Positions 1 to 7,282 of a stretch of DNA of 64,000 bases are shown here, one piece after another. This DNA is from Prevotella sp. Lineage in GTDB: Bacteria > Bacteroidota > Bacteroidia > Bacteroidales > Bacteroidaceae. The notes beneath the pieces were generated by a model. That model had not been told where the DNA came from. It saw nothing but the letters and a program-made list of their open reading frames with translations, and made no database searches. Both the position numbers and the translations under genes were made by a program. Positions within the stretch are counted from its first letter, which is position 1. Each line of letters starts with the position of its first letter. Location: contig JAEEWT010000007.1 of assembly GCA_016287755.1 (NCBI GenBank), positions 1-64,000 of the forward strand, in the 5' to 3' direction.

Positions 1-110
1 TCGCCGATGATGATACGCGGGTTCTTCACCACGTTCTTGATGAAGCAGAGGCTTGGAATCTTCGGATTCGGAAAAGCCTCATTGGGGTTGGGTCTATTAT
101 TGATTTCCAT
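1..110 (-). CDS. CatB/Vat-type O-acetyltransferase, N-terminal part (cut by window edge)
   Basis: Only the first 36 or so codons are inside the window; the gene continues off the left edge. The reading begins MEINNRPNPNEAFPNP and goes on to FIKNVVKNPRIIIGD. This resembles the start of the xenobiotic acetyltransferase family (CatB/Vat), left-handed beta-helix trimers that move acetyl from acetyl-CoA to a hydroxyl group. Family members near this length range usually have about 210 residues. The substrate cannot be told from this fragment, and antibiotic resistance should not be assumed. Confidence 0.6.
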   Translation of the reverse strand, partial: MEINNRPNPNEAFPNPKIPSLCFIKNVVKNPRIIIG

Positions 111-147
111 AAATTCCGATTTATCTGTCTTTTATCTCTATCTAGAC

Positions 148-750
148 TTACCGCTGTATCTTCTTCGCAGGCCAACCATAGTCTTGATACAAGGTTACTG
201 ACAAGCCATGGTTCTTAACATAATTGCCCAGCACTTCGGCCCTAAGAATCTCACGATTCTTTTCATCGCTGTTAATAGCTTGGAAAGCGTCATACTTGTC
301 ACCGAAGATCTTCTTGGCCGTAGGTAAGAAGTTGGAGCCGTCCTCCACCTGTTCGAAGGCCTTCACTTCGAAGCCGTTCTCGGTCTGAGCAACATGCATC
401 AGTCCGGGATGACTACCCCCTGATACACACTTCAGCGTATCTCCCACCTGATTGTAGTTAAACACCCAGAAATCGCCCCAGATAAGGATATCTTCTGCGT
501 TTCGTTCATCTACAGCTACGATATGGTGGAAAGGCACGCAGTGTTCGCCCTTGGAATAATGCTTTCCGATTTCATCCACCAGATAGCGGTCGATAGCAGG
601 AAAATAGGTAATTTCCTGCTCACTCATATTATTTTCCTGCTCACTCACATTATTCGTGTCGTTTACTTCTGTAGCGGGAGCTACTTCTTGTTTGTTACCA
701 CATGCGGCAAATGTTAGCAGGGCTGCGACAAACATTAAAATCTTTTTCAT
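148..750 (-). CDS. Secreted lipoprotein of unknown function, 200 aa
   Basis: The protein starts with a lipoprotein signal (MKKILMFVAALLTFAAC), with Cys17 as the probable lipidated residue, so it should be anchored in the envelope facing the periplasm or outer membrane. Residues about 34-46 contain a short duplicated motif (NVSEQEN / NMSEQE) that is also a direct repeat in the DNA near 615-655. The rest is a mixed alpha/beta globular region with no motif I recognise; it reads like other Bacteroidota hypothetical lipoproteins. It lies 48 bases downstream of the flavodoxin gene on the same strand and may be co-transcribed with it. Confidence 0.8.
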   Translation of the reverse strand: MKKILMFVAALLTFAACGNKQEVAPATEVNDTNNVSEQENNMSEQEITYFPAIDRYLVDEIGKHYSKGEHCVPFHHIVAVDERNAEDILIWGDFWVFNYNQVGDTLKCVSGGSHPGLMHVAQTENGFEVKAFEQVEDGSNFLPTAKKIFGDKYDAFQAINSDEKNREILRAEVLGNYVKNHGLSVTLYQDYGWPAKKIQR

Positions 751-798
751 AAGCTTGTTATTTTATTGAAATGAACGTAGTCTTACATTCTTATTCAA

Positions 799-1443
799 CT
801 ACGCCAATATCTTTTCCGCCATCTGTTTTCCAGCATCAAAGGCCTTTTGCAAATCCTCCTCCCAATGCTCGTCACGCCATTGGCGCTTAGCCTCCTCTGA
901 GAAGCTGGCCAGTTCGAAGCGTTCGTAGTTCTTCACCTGATAGGTGTTGTAGGCAATCAGGTACTCAGGCTCGCCGAGAGCGGTTTGGATGCAGTATTCC
1001 ATTGAACCGTAGCCCTGACTGTTATTCCTTTCAGGCAAGCCGTTCATGGTCTCCATCAACACTACAGGCATCCGCTTTGGAGCCGTCATGCTGTAATCGT
1101 TGTAGGAAAGCCAGGGGAATGCCAGACGCTCCAGGAACGTGCGCATCTGTCCCGTTACATCACCAAAATAAATTGGTGAACCAAGTACCAACCCGTCAGC
1201 CTCGGCAATCTCTTCCAAAACAGGAGTCAGCGCATCCTTGAACTTGCAGACATTCGAGGCCTTGCCTTTTATCTTACAGGCCATACACGACATACAACCC
1301 TTATAGTCGAGACCATAAAGGCGTACGGTTTTCACTTCAATATTGTCGCTCACAGACATTGCACCTTCAGCAAATCTCTGAAGCATCGAGGCCGTATTGA
1401 AATTCTTTCTCGGACCTCCGTCGATAATGATCATCTTCTTCAT
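799..1443 (-). CDS. Flavodoxin-family NAD(P)H-dependent oxidoreductase
   Basis: This 214-residue protein is a flavodoxin-fold FMN reductase of the NADPH-dependent FMN reductase/iron-sulfur flavoprotein group. The FMN phosphate loop is seen at residues 9-21 (GGPRKNFNTASML). A Cys triad at 50, 53 and 56 (CMSCMACK) matches the cysteine cluster of iron-sulfur flavoproteins, although the full CX2CX2CX4-7C pattern is only partly met: the next Cys is at 66. A second flavin-contact motif, GSPIYFGDVTG, is at 88-98. It probably reduces quinones, nitro compounds or disulfides in the cytoplasm. No partner is evident in the neighbourhood. Confidence 0.85.
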   Translation of the reverse strand: MKKMIIIDGGPRKNFNTASMLQRFAEGAMSVSDNIEVKTVRLYGLDYKGCMSCMACKIKGKASNVCKFKDALTPVLEEIAEADGLVLGSPIYFGDVTGQMRTFLERLAFPWLSYNDYSMTAPKRMPVVLMETMNGLPERNNSQGYGSMEYCIQTALGEPEYLIAYNTYQVKNYERFELASFSEEAKRQWRDEHWEEDLQKAFDAGKQMAEKILA

Positions 1444-1455
1444 ATTCTCATTGTT

Positions 1456-1599
1456 TCACTCCAGATATTCCTTCCTTCCCAGCATATTCAGGGAGATGTG
1501 TAGATTCACGGCAGCACAGCCCAGGGCAGCCAGGGCAATCCAAAGAACGAAAAGGTCCTTGACCACTTCCCTCTTTTCATTGACAGTTTTCTTTTTCAT
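1456..1599 (-). CDS. Small single-pass membrane protein, 47 aa
   Basis: A short frame starts MKKKTVNEKREVVKDLF, follows with a hydrophobic stretch (VLWIALAALGCAAVNLHISL) that could span the membrane once, and ends GRKEYLE. The charged N-terminus suggests an N-in orientation. Its ATG overlaps the TGA of the 131-residue membrane protein upstream by four bases (ATGA), a usual sign of translational coupling. No family is recognised. Support comes from the overlap and the coherent membrane-protein composition, not from homology. Confidence 0.55.
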   Translation of the reverse strand: MKKKTVNEKREVVKDLFVLWIALAALGCAAVNLHISLNMLGRKEYLE

Positions 1600-1991
1600 A
1601 GAAGCGTAATTTCTTGATTATTTAATTCTCGCAAACTCACCGAGGACAAAGATACTGAATTATTTTGAATTGCCGACGATTTCTTCAAGTTTTTTGGATA
1701 ATCTATGACACAAAAAGAGCAGCCCATTATCCATAAAACACATATTATCAGAATTGAAGTTATTAAGGAAACGAGGAATTTCCACCATTGATTATTTTTC
1801 AGCAGAACAACCCATGAGACAATCAATAGTATCAGTGTCAGAAGAAAAACGGAAACATAAAGAATTAACATGGGTACCTTCGCACACCAATCCAAATGAT
1901 AAAAAAAGGAAGTAGATAACATTAACATAAGAGGAGACACTGTCAAAAGAATGGGAAAAGCCCACCAAAACTTGATAAAAAAACGTTTCAT
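1596..1991 (-). CDS. Small integral membrane protein, about three TM segments, 131 aa
   Basis: The protein has three long hydrophobic stretches at about residues 7-30, 39-64 and 70-93, followed by a polar Ser/Asn-rich tail of about 38 residues that probably lies on one side of the inner membrane. Charged residues are concentrated at the segment ends. I do not recognise the family. Its stop overlaps the start of the 47-residue membrane protein at 1456-1599, so the two are probably made together and may form a small membrane complex. Upstream is an A/T-rich stretch (1992-2063) separating it from yjbQ. Confidence 0.7.
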   Translation of the reverse strand: MKRFFIKFWWAFPILLTVSPLMLMLSTSFFYHLDWCAKVPMLILYVSVFLLTLILLIVSWVVLLKNNQWWKFLVSLITSILIICVLWIMGCSFCVIDYPKNLKKSSAIQNNSVSLSSVSLRELNNQEITLL

Positions 1992-2063
1992 TGTTAAGAT
2001 CTTTAATTCCGTTTTATCTTATTGTAATTCTTTTCTCCATGTCATTTAAGATAACTATAATTA

Positions 2064-2477
2064 CTATTCCCCCATAATTGTTACCACCAACTTTCTTGAA
2101 CCACCATAATTGCGGTACTCGCAGAAGTAGATGCCCTGCCAAGTTCCAAGATTCAAGTGGCCATTAGTAATGGGAATAGTCAGACTTACCCCGCTCAGCG
2201 TTGACTTGGCATGAGCAGGCATATCGTCAGCCCCTTCTAACGTGTGTACATACTGAGGACAGTTTTGAGGAACCAGTTGGTTAAAGATGGTTTCCATATC
2301 CACACGAACATCTGGATCTGCATTCTCGTTGAGACTCAGTCCACAACTCGTATGCTTCGTGAAGATGTTTATAATACCGGTCTTCGGCAGCTTCGGCAGT
2401 TGACTCAGAATCTCACTCGTCACCAAGTGGAAGCCCCTGCGTTTCGGTTTCAAAGTTAATTCAAATTGCTGTATCAT
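2064..2477 (-). CDS. yjbQ: YjbQ family protein (UPF0047)
   Basis: This 137-residue protein matches YjbQ/UPF0047, a small conserved trimeric fold for which thiamine phosphate synthase side-activity has been reported in family members; the physiological role is unsettled. Conserved features seen are TKHTSCGLSLNENADPDVR near residues 41-60, the HTLEGADDMPAHAKS segment, and GHLNLGTWQGIYFCEYR near the C-terminus. These carry the histidines and acidic residues thought to bind metal. Length equals the family norm. It stands alone between genes of unrelated function, with an A/T-rich upstream region. Confidence 0.9.
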   Translation of the reverse strand: MIQQFELTLKPKRRGFHLVTSEILSQLPKLPKTGIINIFTKHTSCGLSLNENADPDVRVDMETIFNQLVPQNCPQYVHTLEGADDMPAHAKSTLSGVSLTIPITNGHLNLGTWQGIYFCEYRNYGGSRKLVVTIMGE

Positions 2478-2514
2478 AATTATTCTGTATGCAAAAGTAA
2501 CTTTAAATACAGAC

Positions 2515-3825
2515 TTATTTACCGGAAATATACTCTTTCATCTTCTCTATGCCATATTTGGCCACGACGAGATCCTCTTCAGAAGTTGCGCCACTGAAAG
2601 CAAAAGCCAGCTTACAACCTTTATATTCATCGTAGGCACCACCAGCATACCCCAGTTCACCTGTCAGTGTCTTACGGTTCGGATTACCACTGTCGGCTCC
2701 TGAAGCAATTACTTCTCCGCATTTCGACCATGCAACGGCCACAAGATTAAATCCGCCTTTTGTGTCAAGAGGAGTCCCCACCACTTTCATCTCACCAATC
2801 CAGTCAACGGTCTCGCCTTTGTTGAGGATAGAGGCTGTGGCCACCCCATGAATTCCCATTTCGATAGCCTTGGCTTTCGTATCTTCCAAAGCCTTTCCAA
2901 TCTTTTCTCTTAATTCTGCGTTTGTCATTTTCGATTTACTTTCATTGTTAGTCGTCAGTCCATTCACTTTCTGTCGGCAGATCTCTGCCAACTGCGGATT
3001 CGTAACCTCCAAATAGCGCAGGGCATAGTTACGACCCAGTTTACGATAACCCTCACTGCTGAAATGCAGATTATCTTCGCTGGGCATGCAACCTTCGGAT
3101 GATACGACATACGTGTTCGGATAGTGGTTGGCAATATCATTGATGGTAGGATTAGCATGACCGCAGATGCCGCCATATTCTCCACGTATCACCTCACCAA
3201 CCAGCAGCGGAACAGCAGTCGAGTCGAATTGCAATTCCTGTTGCAGGTCGCGATAGATTTTCCTCAGTGTCTTGCGCCATTGGTCGTTATAAGCATCCGT
3301 CTCACCTTGATGAAGCAAGACACCCTTAATGACACCATCTTTGGCAGCAATCTTCGCCATACTGAGCAAACGCTCGTAAGGGTCACGTCCATACTGGTCA
3401 AGAATGTCGTTCATCCAATCGCGCTCCTCACTGGCGATAAGCGGCGCATTCTGATCCTTGTCGAAAAAAGTAATGGGACAACCCTCAACAGCCACCGATA
3501 CGATACCTATACGAACATTCTCTGGTACCACATCTATCAGCGTCCGTCCGAACCAGTCGGCTGGCCCGAGATGAGCATCTGCACGACAAAGTGGTGGTAC
3601 AGCTTTGCGCCATGTACCTAACTTGCGGTCAGGGCCATCGGTTGTAGCCATACTGAGATAGCGGTCGTTCACCACCAAATCCTGCTCCTCTATAGGAGCC
3701 TGCCCTGCCATGTTCGACTGTCCGAAGCAGAGGAATATCCAGAAATTCTGATCCTGTGCATGTACCTGTAGTGTTCCCATAACTGTTATTAAAAGAATGA
3801 TTACGAAATACTTTTTCTGTTTCAT
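2515..3825 (-). CDS. Sialate O-acetylesterase-type SGNH hydrolase fused to a GlcG/HbpS-like domain
   Basis: A signal peptide (MKQKKYFVIILLITVMG...VHAQ) is followed by an SGNH-hydrolase/SASA (carbohydrate esterase family 6-like) domain over about residues 25-280. Visible blocks are CFGQSNMAGQ with the nucleophilic Ser, LHQGETDAY, and NLHFSSEGY with the catalytic His. Such enzymes remove acetyl groups from xylan or sialic acids in the periplasm. After a polar linker (TTNNESKSK) the last 135 residues, starting MTNAELREKIG, look like the stand-alone GlcG/HbpS (DUF336) fold. The junction methionine suggests two genes joined in frame. Start choice: in-frame ATGs at 3840, 3831 and 3825 are possible; 3825 gives the most regular signal peptide. 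Confidence 0.8.
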   Translation of the reverse strand: MKQKKYFVIILLITVMGTLQVHAQDQNFWIFLCFGQSNMAGQAPIEEQDLVVNDRYLSMATTDGPDRKLGTWRKAVPPLCRADAHLGPADWFGRTLIDVVPENVRIGIVSVAVEGCPITFFDKDQNAPLIASEERDWMNDILDQYGRDPYERLLSMAKIAAKDGVIKGVLLHQGETDAYNDQWRKTLRKIYRDLQQELQFDSTAVPLLVGEVIRGEYGGICGHANPTINDIANHYPNTYVVSSEGCMPSEDNLHFSSEGYRKLGRNYALRYLEVTNPQLAEICRQKVNGLTTNNESKSKMTNAELREKIGKALEDTKAKAIEMGIHGVATASILNKGETVDWIGEMKVVGTPLDTKGGFNLVAVAWSKCGEVIASGADSGNPNRKTLTGELGYAGGAYDEYKGCKLAFAFSGATSEEDLVVAKYGIEKMKEYISGK

Positions 3826-3865
3826 ATTCATGTATAACATATTCTTGTAAGTTATAATAGTTCAT

Positions 3866-3916
3866 CTACCCTTTCACGGCACTGGGAGTCCAGTTCTTGA
3901 AGAACCTCAGCACCTT
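3866..3916 (-). pseudogene. Remnant of the C-terminus of a thioredoxin-like gene
   Basis: On the minus strand these 51 bases read KVLRFFKNWTPSAVKG followed by a stop. That is identical in protein sequence to the last 16 residues and stop of the intact thioredoxin-fold gene at 6215-6802. The DNA match continues a few bases past the stop (shared ttcatctaccc) and has only a handful of mismatches, but breaks off upstream of the Lys codon. No start or upstream coding sequence remains, so this is a fossil of a duplicated or recombined copy lying in the leader of the esterase gene. Confidence 0.8.
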
Positions 3917-4046
3917 ACTATCGAATGCAAAAATAATCACTATTTTTCAATCCTGCAAACTTTATCCTGAAAATACATAACAATAAAAGCATAAAAAGAA
4001 CGTTATTGGCAATAAAGAAATGTAAGCTTCAGGTATAAGTAGATTT

Positions 4047-4661
4047 ATGAATAAGAAGATACTCTTTCTACACGGCTTCTTTGCCAGTGGTCAGTGTGTG
4101 CCGGCAATAGCATTACGCGAGTCTTTCGAGGGTCGTGCAGAGGTACTTACGCCTGACCTTCCCATGCATCCCAAAGAGGCAATCAGCTTTATAAATGAGT
4201 TGATAGACCACGAAAAGCCAAACCTTTTGGTGGGCAACAGCTGTGGTTCGTTCTATGCTCAGATGATTGCTCCTGATGTAGGCATACCTGCCTTGCTGGG
4301 TAATCCACACTTTCAGATGACAGATTTCCTGATATCACGCATAGGTGCTCATCAGTATAAGGCGCCAAGGACTGACGGTAACCAGGATTTCATTATCGAC
4401 GAAACATTGATAAAGGAGTTTGCTGAACTGGAGGCTGTCCAGTTCAACCACTGCAATCCCAATTTTAAGGACAAAGTATGGGGATTATTTGGCGAACATG
4501 ACACACTGGCACATTTTGAACCCGTATTCTTGAAGCATTACAGCAAGTCGTTTCACTTCCCAGGAGGGCATACTCCTACTGCTGAAGAAGTACACACTTG
4601 GTATGACCCCCTGGTTGAGCAGCTGCTCCATGAAGAATTGAATAATAAAACAAATATATGA
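4047..4661 (+). CDS. YqiA/YcfP-type alpha/beta hydrolase
   Basis: This 204-residue protein is a compact alpha/beta hydrolase of the YqiA/UPF0227 type. The oxyanion-side motif LHGFFASG is at residues 8-15, the nucleophile elbow GNSCG at 63-67 with Ser65, an acid in FGEHDTLAHF, and the catalytic His in FPGGHTP near residue 175. Members are cytoplasmic esterases of uncertain natural substrate. Its stop codon overlaps the start of the rhodanese gene by four bases (ATGA), so the two form a coupled pair. Confidence 0.85.
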   Translation: MNKKILFLHGFFASGQCVPAIALRESFEGRAEVLTPDLPMHPKEAISFINELIDHEKPNLLVGNSCGSFYAQMIAPDVGIPALLGNPHFQMTDFLISRIGAHQYKAPRTDGNQDFIIDETLIKEFAELEAVQFNHCNPNFKDKVWGLFGEHDTLAHFEPVFLKHYSKSFHFPGGHTPTAEEVHTWYDPLVEQLLHEELNNKTNI

Positions 4662-5047
4662 AGAGAATTTTGAGTTGTTTATTGGCTGCCCTTGGGCTTA
4701 CTACAGCCTGTGGCCAAGCGAATTTTGAGAATATGGAAGTGAAGGAGTTTGCCGAATTGATTGCCGACTCCAACGTGGTGATCCTCGATGTGCGTAAAGC
4801 AGAAGAGTTTGACGAAGGACATATCAAGGGAGCCGTCCTTATCGACCAGTTCCAGAGCGACTTTGTGGAGCTGGCACAAGCCAAACTGCCTAAAGACAAA
4901 ACCATTGCCATCTATTGCCGCAGCGGTCGCCGCTCTGCAAACGCAGCCGCGAAACTGGCCAATGTAGGTTATAAGTGTGTGAACCTAAAAGGAGGTATCC
5001 TCGCATGGAAAGAGGCAGATATGCCTGTAGTCATTAATCATCATTGA
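4658..5047 (+). CDS. Rhodanese-like lipoprotein
   Basis: A lipoprotein signal with Cys18 (LLAALGLTTAC) precedes one rhodanese domain of about 100 residues. The DVRKAEEFDEGHIKGA segment and the active-site loop YCRSGRRS with Cys87 are intact, so the protein should be able to carry a persulfide and transfer sulfane sulfur in the periplasm. In Bacteroidota such single-domain lipoprotein rhodaneses are common. It overlaps the hydrolase gene upstream and runs convergently into a 45-codon gene, overlapping its end by 14 bases. Confidence 0.9.
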   Translation: MKRILSCLLAALGLTTACGQANFENMEVKEFAELIADSNVVILDVRKAEEFDEGHIKGAVLIDQFQSDFVELAQAKLPKDKTIAIYCRSGRRSANAAAKLANVGYKCVNLKGGILAWKEADMPVVINHH

Positions 5048-5171
5048 TGTACGACTTCGTAGTCATATCATAATACAAGGCCTCAAGTTCCGCTAACGTC
5101 AGCTTCTCAACAGTGCGCTCAATGATGCGGATAAGCTCGTCGCGGCGATATTCATCAGATTGTGTAAACAT
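5034..5171 (-). CDS. Small conserved-looking protein, 45 aa
   Basis: A complete short frame starts MFTQSDEYRRDELIRIIERT and ends TTKSYINDD. It is acidic, helix-prone and has a heptad-like spacing of Leu/Ile (ELIRIIERTVEKLTLAELEALYYDM), suggesting a helical hairpin or coiled coil. It fills an otherwise empty gap, lies upstream of nothing obvious on its strand, and overlaps the rhodanese 3' end by 14 bases tail to tail. No function is assigned. Support is the balanced composition and the helix pattern. Confidence 0.5.
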   Translation of the reverse strand: MFTQSDEYRRDELIRIIERTVEKLTLAELEALYYDMTTKSYINDD

Positions 5172-5199
5172 ATCATGTAAGTTATTGAATCAACTGTAC

Positions 5200-6207
5200 T
5201 TATAGACGTATGCCGAAGAAGCCGCGCATGCGCCATTTCTGGTTATGCAAGGCCAGACTCTCCTCCTTGCCGATATTGGTGAAGTTATACACCATCGACA
5301 TACCGTAAAAGATGTTGCCCTTCTGCCGAACCAGCGCCCCCCTACCCGTGATGATTACCTCAGGAAAGTGGTAGTGCAGCGGTACTCGCGAATCGCCGAA
5401 GGTCATCGACGTGTTACTATATACGATGAACGTAGGAAGCGCAGAGATATGAAGCAGCCATCCTTGAGCAGGCACGTAGTTATAACCATAGCCCGCCCCT
5501 ATACCGATATTCGTCGTCTTCAGATCCATCTTCTTATCCCAGTCGAGCGTGGCATGTTGCCCCATCCCCGACGCAGCTAACATAAAGCTACCCGCAGAAC
5601 GTCGTTGGATGTAGCTCTGCGAGAAAGCCGCAGGATAGGAAAAGCGCCTGTTGTTGAAGGCGTAGTAAGCATTCAGGTTCAGTGTCTTCACCTTAAGAAT
5701 GTCGGCAGGCAGCTCTATGCGGTCCATACCCTCATGATCGTGCCACCCCGTGAAGTTATGTGCATCTTGGTAGATAAAGTCCCAGCCGAAACGGTTACCG
5801 TACGAGTTGATGTTCAGTTCATAGTCCTTGTACTTCCCCAGCAGCTTGGCAGGATTCAGTGCCATGTTAAGCGAGAAGCCCAGATACGTAACACCCATGC
5901 TCAGCGTCGATTTATAGTCGGCAGTCATCTCCGACTTGAAAAACTGTCCGTTCTCCAACCCCTCCGATTCAATCTTCGCCCCCGACACGTTCAGTCGGGC
6001 CTTGATGGTCCACTTCGTCCTCGGGCGCGTGATAAACGCCGTGTCGATATTCCCCTTGCGGTAATTCTCGGTCAGCACACTGTCGAACCGGTGCAAGATA
6101 CTCTGCGCCGACAATGGCAGGCCCATACAGCTCATCACAACGATGAGCAAGGCCACCACCCCACTCCTACGCATTGTCATATGTGTTACATGCTGTCTTA
6201 CCATCAC
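5200..6207 (-). CDS. DUF4421 family outer-membrane-type protein
   Basis: A signal peptide ending LSAQ is followed by about 300 residues with alternating aromatic/hydrophobic strands (YKSTLSMGVTYLGFSLNMAL, GAGYGYNYVP, FYGMSMVYNFTNIG), as expected for a beta-rich envelope protein of the DUF4421 family found in Bacteroidota. The C-terminus ends in alternating strands (RMRGFFGIRL), compatible with a beta-barrel end. Function is unknown. Starts at 6207, 6204, 6180 and 6174 are all in frame; 6180 gives a more typical signal length. It follows the thioredoxin-like gene with a gap of only seven bases, so they are likely co-transcribed. Confidence 0.75.
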   Translation of the reverse strand: MMVRQHVTHMTMRRSGVVALLIVVMSCMGLPLSAQSILHRFDSVLTENYRKGNIDTAFITRPRTKWTIKARLNVSGAKIESEGLENGQFFKSEMTADYKSTLSMGVTYLGFSLNMALNPAKLLGKYKDYELNINSYGNRFGWDFIYQDAHNFTGWHDHEGMDRIELPADILKVKTLNLNAYYAFNNRRFSYPAAFSQSYIQRRSAGSFMLAASGMGQHATLDWDKKMDLKTTNIGIGAGYGYNYVPAQGWLLHISALPTFIVYSNTSMTFGDSRVPLHYHFPEVIITGRGALVRQKGNIFYGMSMVYNFTNIGKEESLALHNQKWRMRGFFGIRL

Positions 6208-6214
6208 GCTTCAT

Positions 6215-6802
6215 CTACCCTTTTACAGCGCTGGGAGTCCAATTCTTGAAGAACCGCAGCACCTTCTCCTGATTGTAGCCTTCACCCTCCTCCAGGAAGC
6301 TGGAATCCTGAATGTGCAAGATCTTTCCCTCCTCGTTGAGAATCACGAATACAGGGAACCCGAACCGTCCGGCATTGTCCAGACGTTTCATCAGGGCCTT
6401 CCCCTGCTCCACCTGCTCAGGACCTTGCGACTTACGAGGATTGTAATTCACATGGATATACTCGAAGTTCTCGTCAATCACCTTACTGATGGCCGTGTCG
6501 TTCGTGATGAAATCGGCAAACTTCAGGCACCAGGGACACCAGTTACCGCCTACCTGGCATACCACGAACTTCCCTTCGGTCTTCGCCTTCGCAACAGCCT
6601 GGTCAATCTGCTCTATAGGGTTGATTTCCTCATTATACACCTTCTTCAGACTCTTTGTGGGTTGTTCCGTCACTTCACGTTCCATGCCCGGTCCATCCAG
6701 TATCTGACCTCTTACATGAATACAACACACAATGGTTGTTACCACGAGCAATACTGCTGCCATAAGAATGATGACTGTCATTTTTCTCATACCATTCATC
6801 AA
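6215..6802 (-). CDS. Membrane-anchored thioredoxin-fold protein (CPWC)
   Basis: An N-terminal hydrophobic anchor (about residues 8-28) is followed by a thioredoxin fold with the redox motif NWCPWC (Cys89 and Cys92) and a cis-Pro region FGFPVF. It should act in the periplasm as a thiol-disulfide reductase or oxidase, in the manner of the DsbD/thioredoxin_7 group. The C-terminal 16 residues recur as a fossil at 3866-3916. A -7 box on the minus strand (CAAAAATA, 6824-6831) lies just upstream, divergent from the lipoprotein gene. It is followed closely by the DUF4421 gene. Confidence 0.85.
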   Translation of the reverse strand: MMNGMRKMTVIILMAAVLLVVTTIVCCIHVRGQILDGPGMEREVTEQPTKSLKKVYNEEINPIEQIDQAVAKAKTEGKFVVCQVGGNWCPWCLKFADFITNDTAISKVIDENFEYIHVNYNPRKSQGPEQVEQGKALMKRLDNAGRFGFPVFVILNEEGKILHIQDSSFLEEGEGYNQEKVLRFFKNWTPSAVKG

Positions 6803-6823
6803 TTATAATTACTTTTATTGATG

Positions 6824-6861
6824 CAAAAATACGAATAATTGGACAAAAAGAAGTATATTTG
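6824..6861. promoter_or_regulatory. Divergent promoter pair
   Basis: A minus-strand -7 box TATTTTTG (plus-strand CAAAAATA, 6824-6831) faces the thioredoxin-like gene. A plus-strand -7 box TATATTTG (6854-6861) faces the lipoprotein gene. Both fit the Bacteroidota TAnnTTTG consensus; the -33 boxes are weak. The plus-strand box rules out the longer reading frame that opens at 6839. Confidence 0.55.
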
Positions 6862-6904
6862 CACACATAATTTACTGATTTTTGCTATTTTGATGAGAAA
6901 TAAT

Positions 6905-7261
6905 ATGAAACAAATCGTTTATTCATTCCTATTCATCGCATTACTCCTGTGCTCCTGCCACCCCAGCTCACCCAAGAGCGAGATAACGGCAGAAATGGCC
7001 TACGAGGGCGTCAACAACTATTGCCACAGTCAGTTCGACTGGAGTATCGCCGAAGAGAACCCTTCCATCATGTACGTCACGATGGGCGAAGAAACCGATT
7101 CAACCTATCAAGTCATCTTCCGCAGCTATACAGCTGCCATTACCTATTTCTACGTCAATAAAGCCAATGGCTCCACACGCATGGTGGAACAAGTCCCTGC
7201 GCTTAACATCGAGAACGAAGCAGGAACCATTAACTTATTCGATTACCTGAAGAAAGAATAG
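6905..7261 (+). CDS. Small lipoprotein of unknown function, 118 aa
   Basis: The start MKQIVYSFLFIALLLCSCHPSS gives a lipoprotein signal, with Cys18 the probable lipidated residue. The mature part of about 100 residues is a mixed alpha/beta region with no known motif. Frames open at 6839 and 6893 (MRNNMKQ), but the promoter -7 box at 6854-6861 lies inside the longest version, so a start at 6905 or 6893 is preferred. It converges on the TlpA-like gene downstream. Confidence 0.75.
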   Translation: MKQIVYSFLFIALLLCSCHPSSPKSEITAEMAYEGVNNYCHSQFDWSIAEENPSIMYVTMGEETDSTYQVIFRSYTAAITYFYVNKANGSTRMVEQVPALNIENEAGTINLFDYLKKE

Positions 7262-7282
7262 GCATGTAGGGATTCTCACCCA

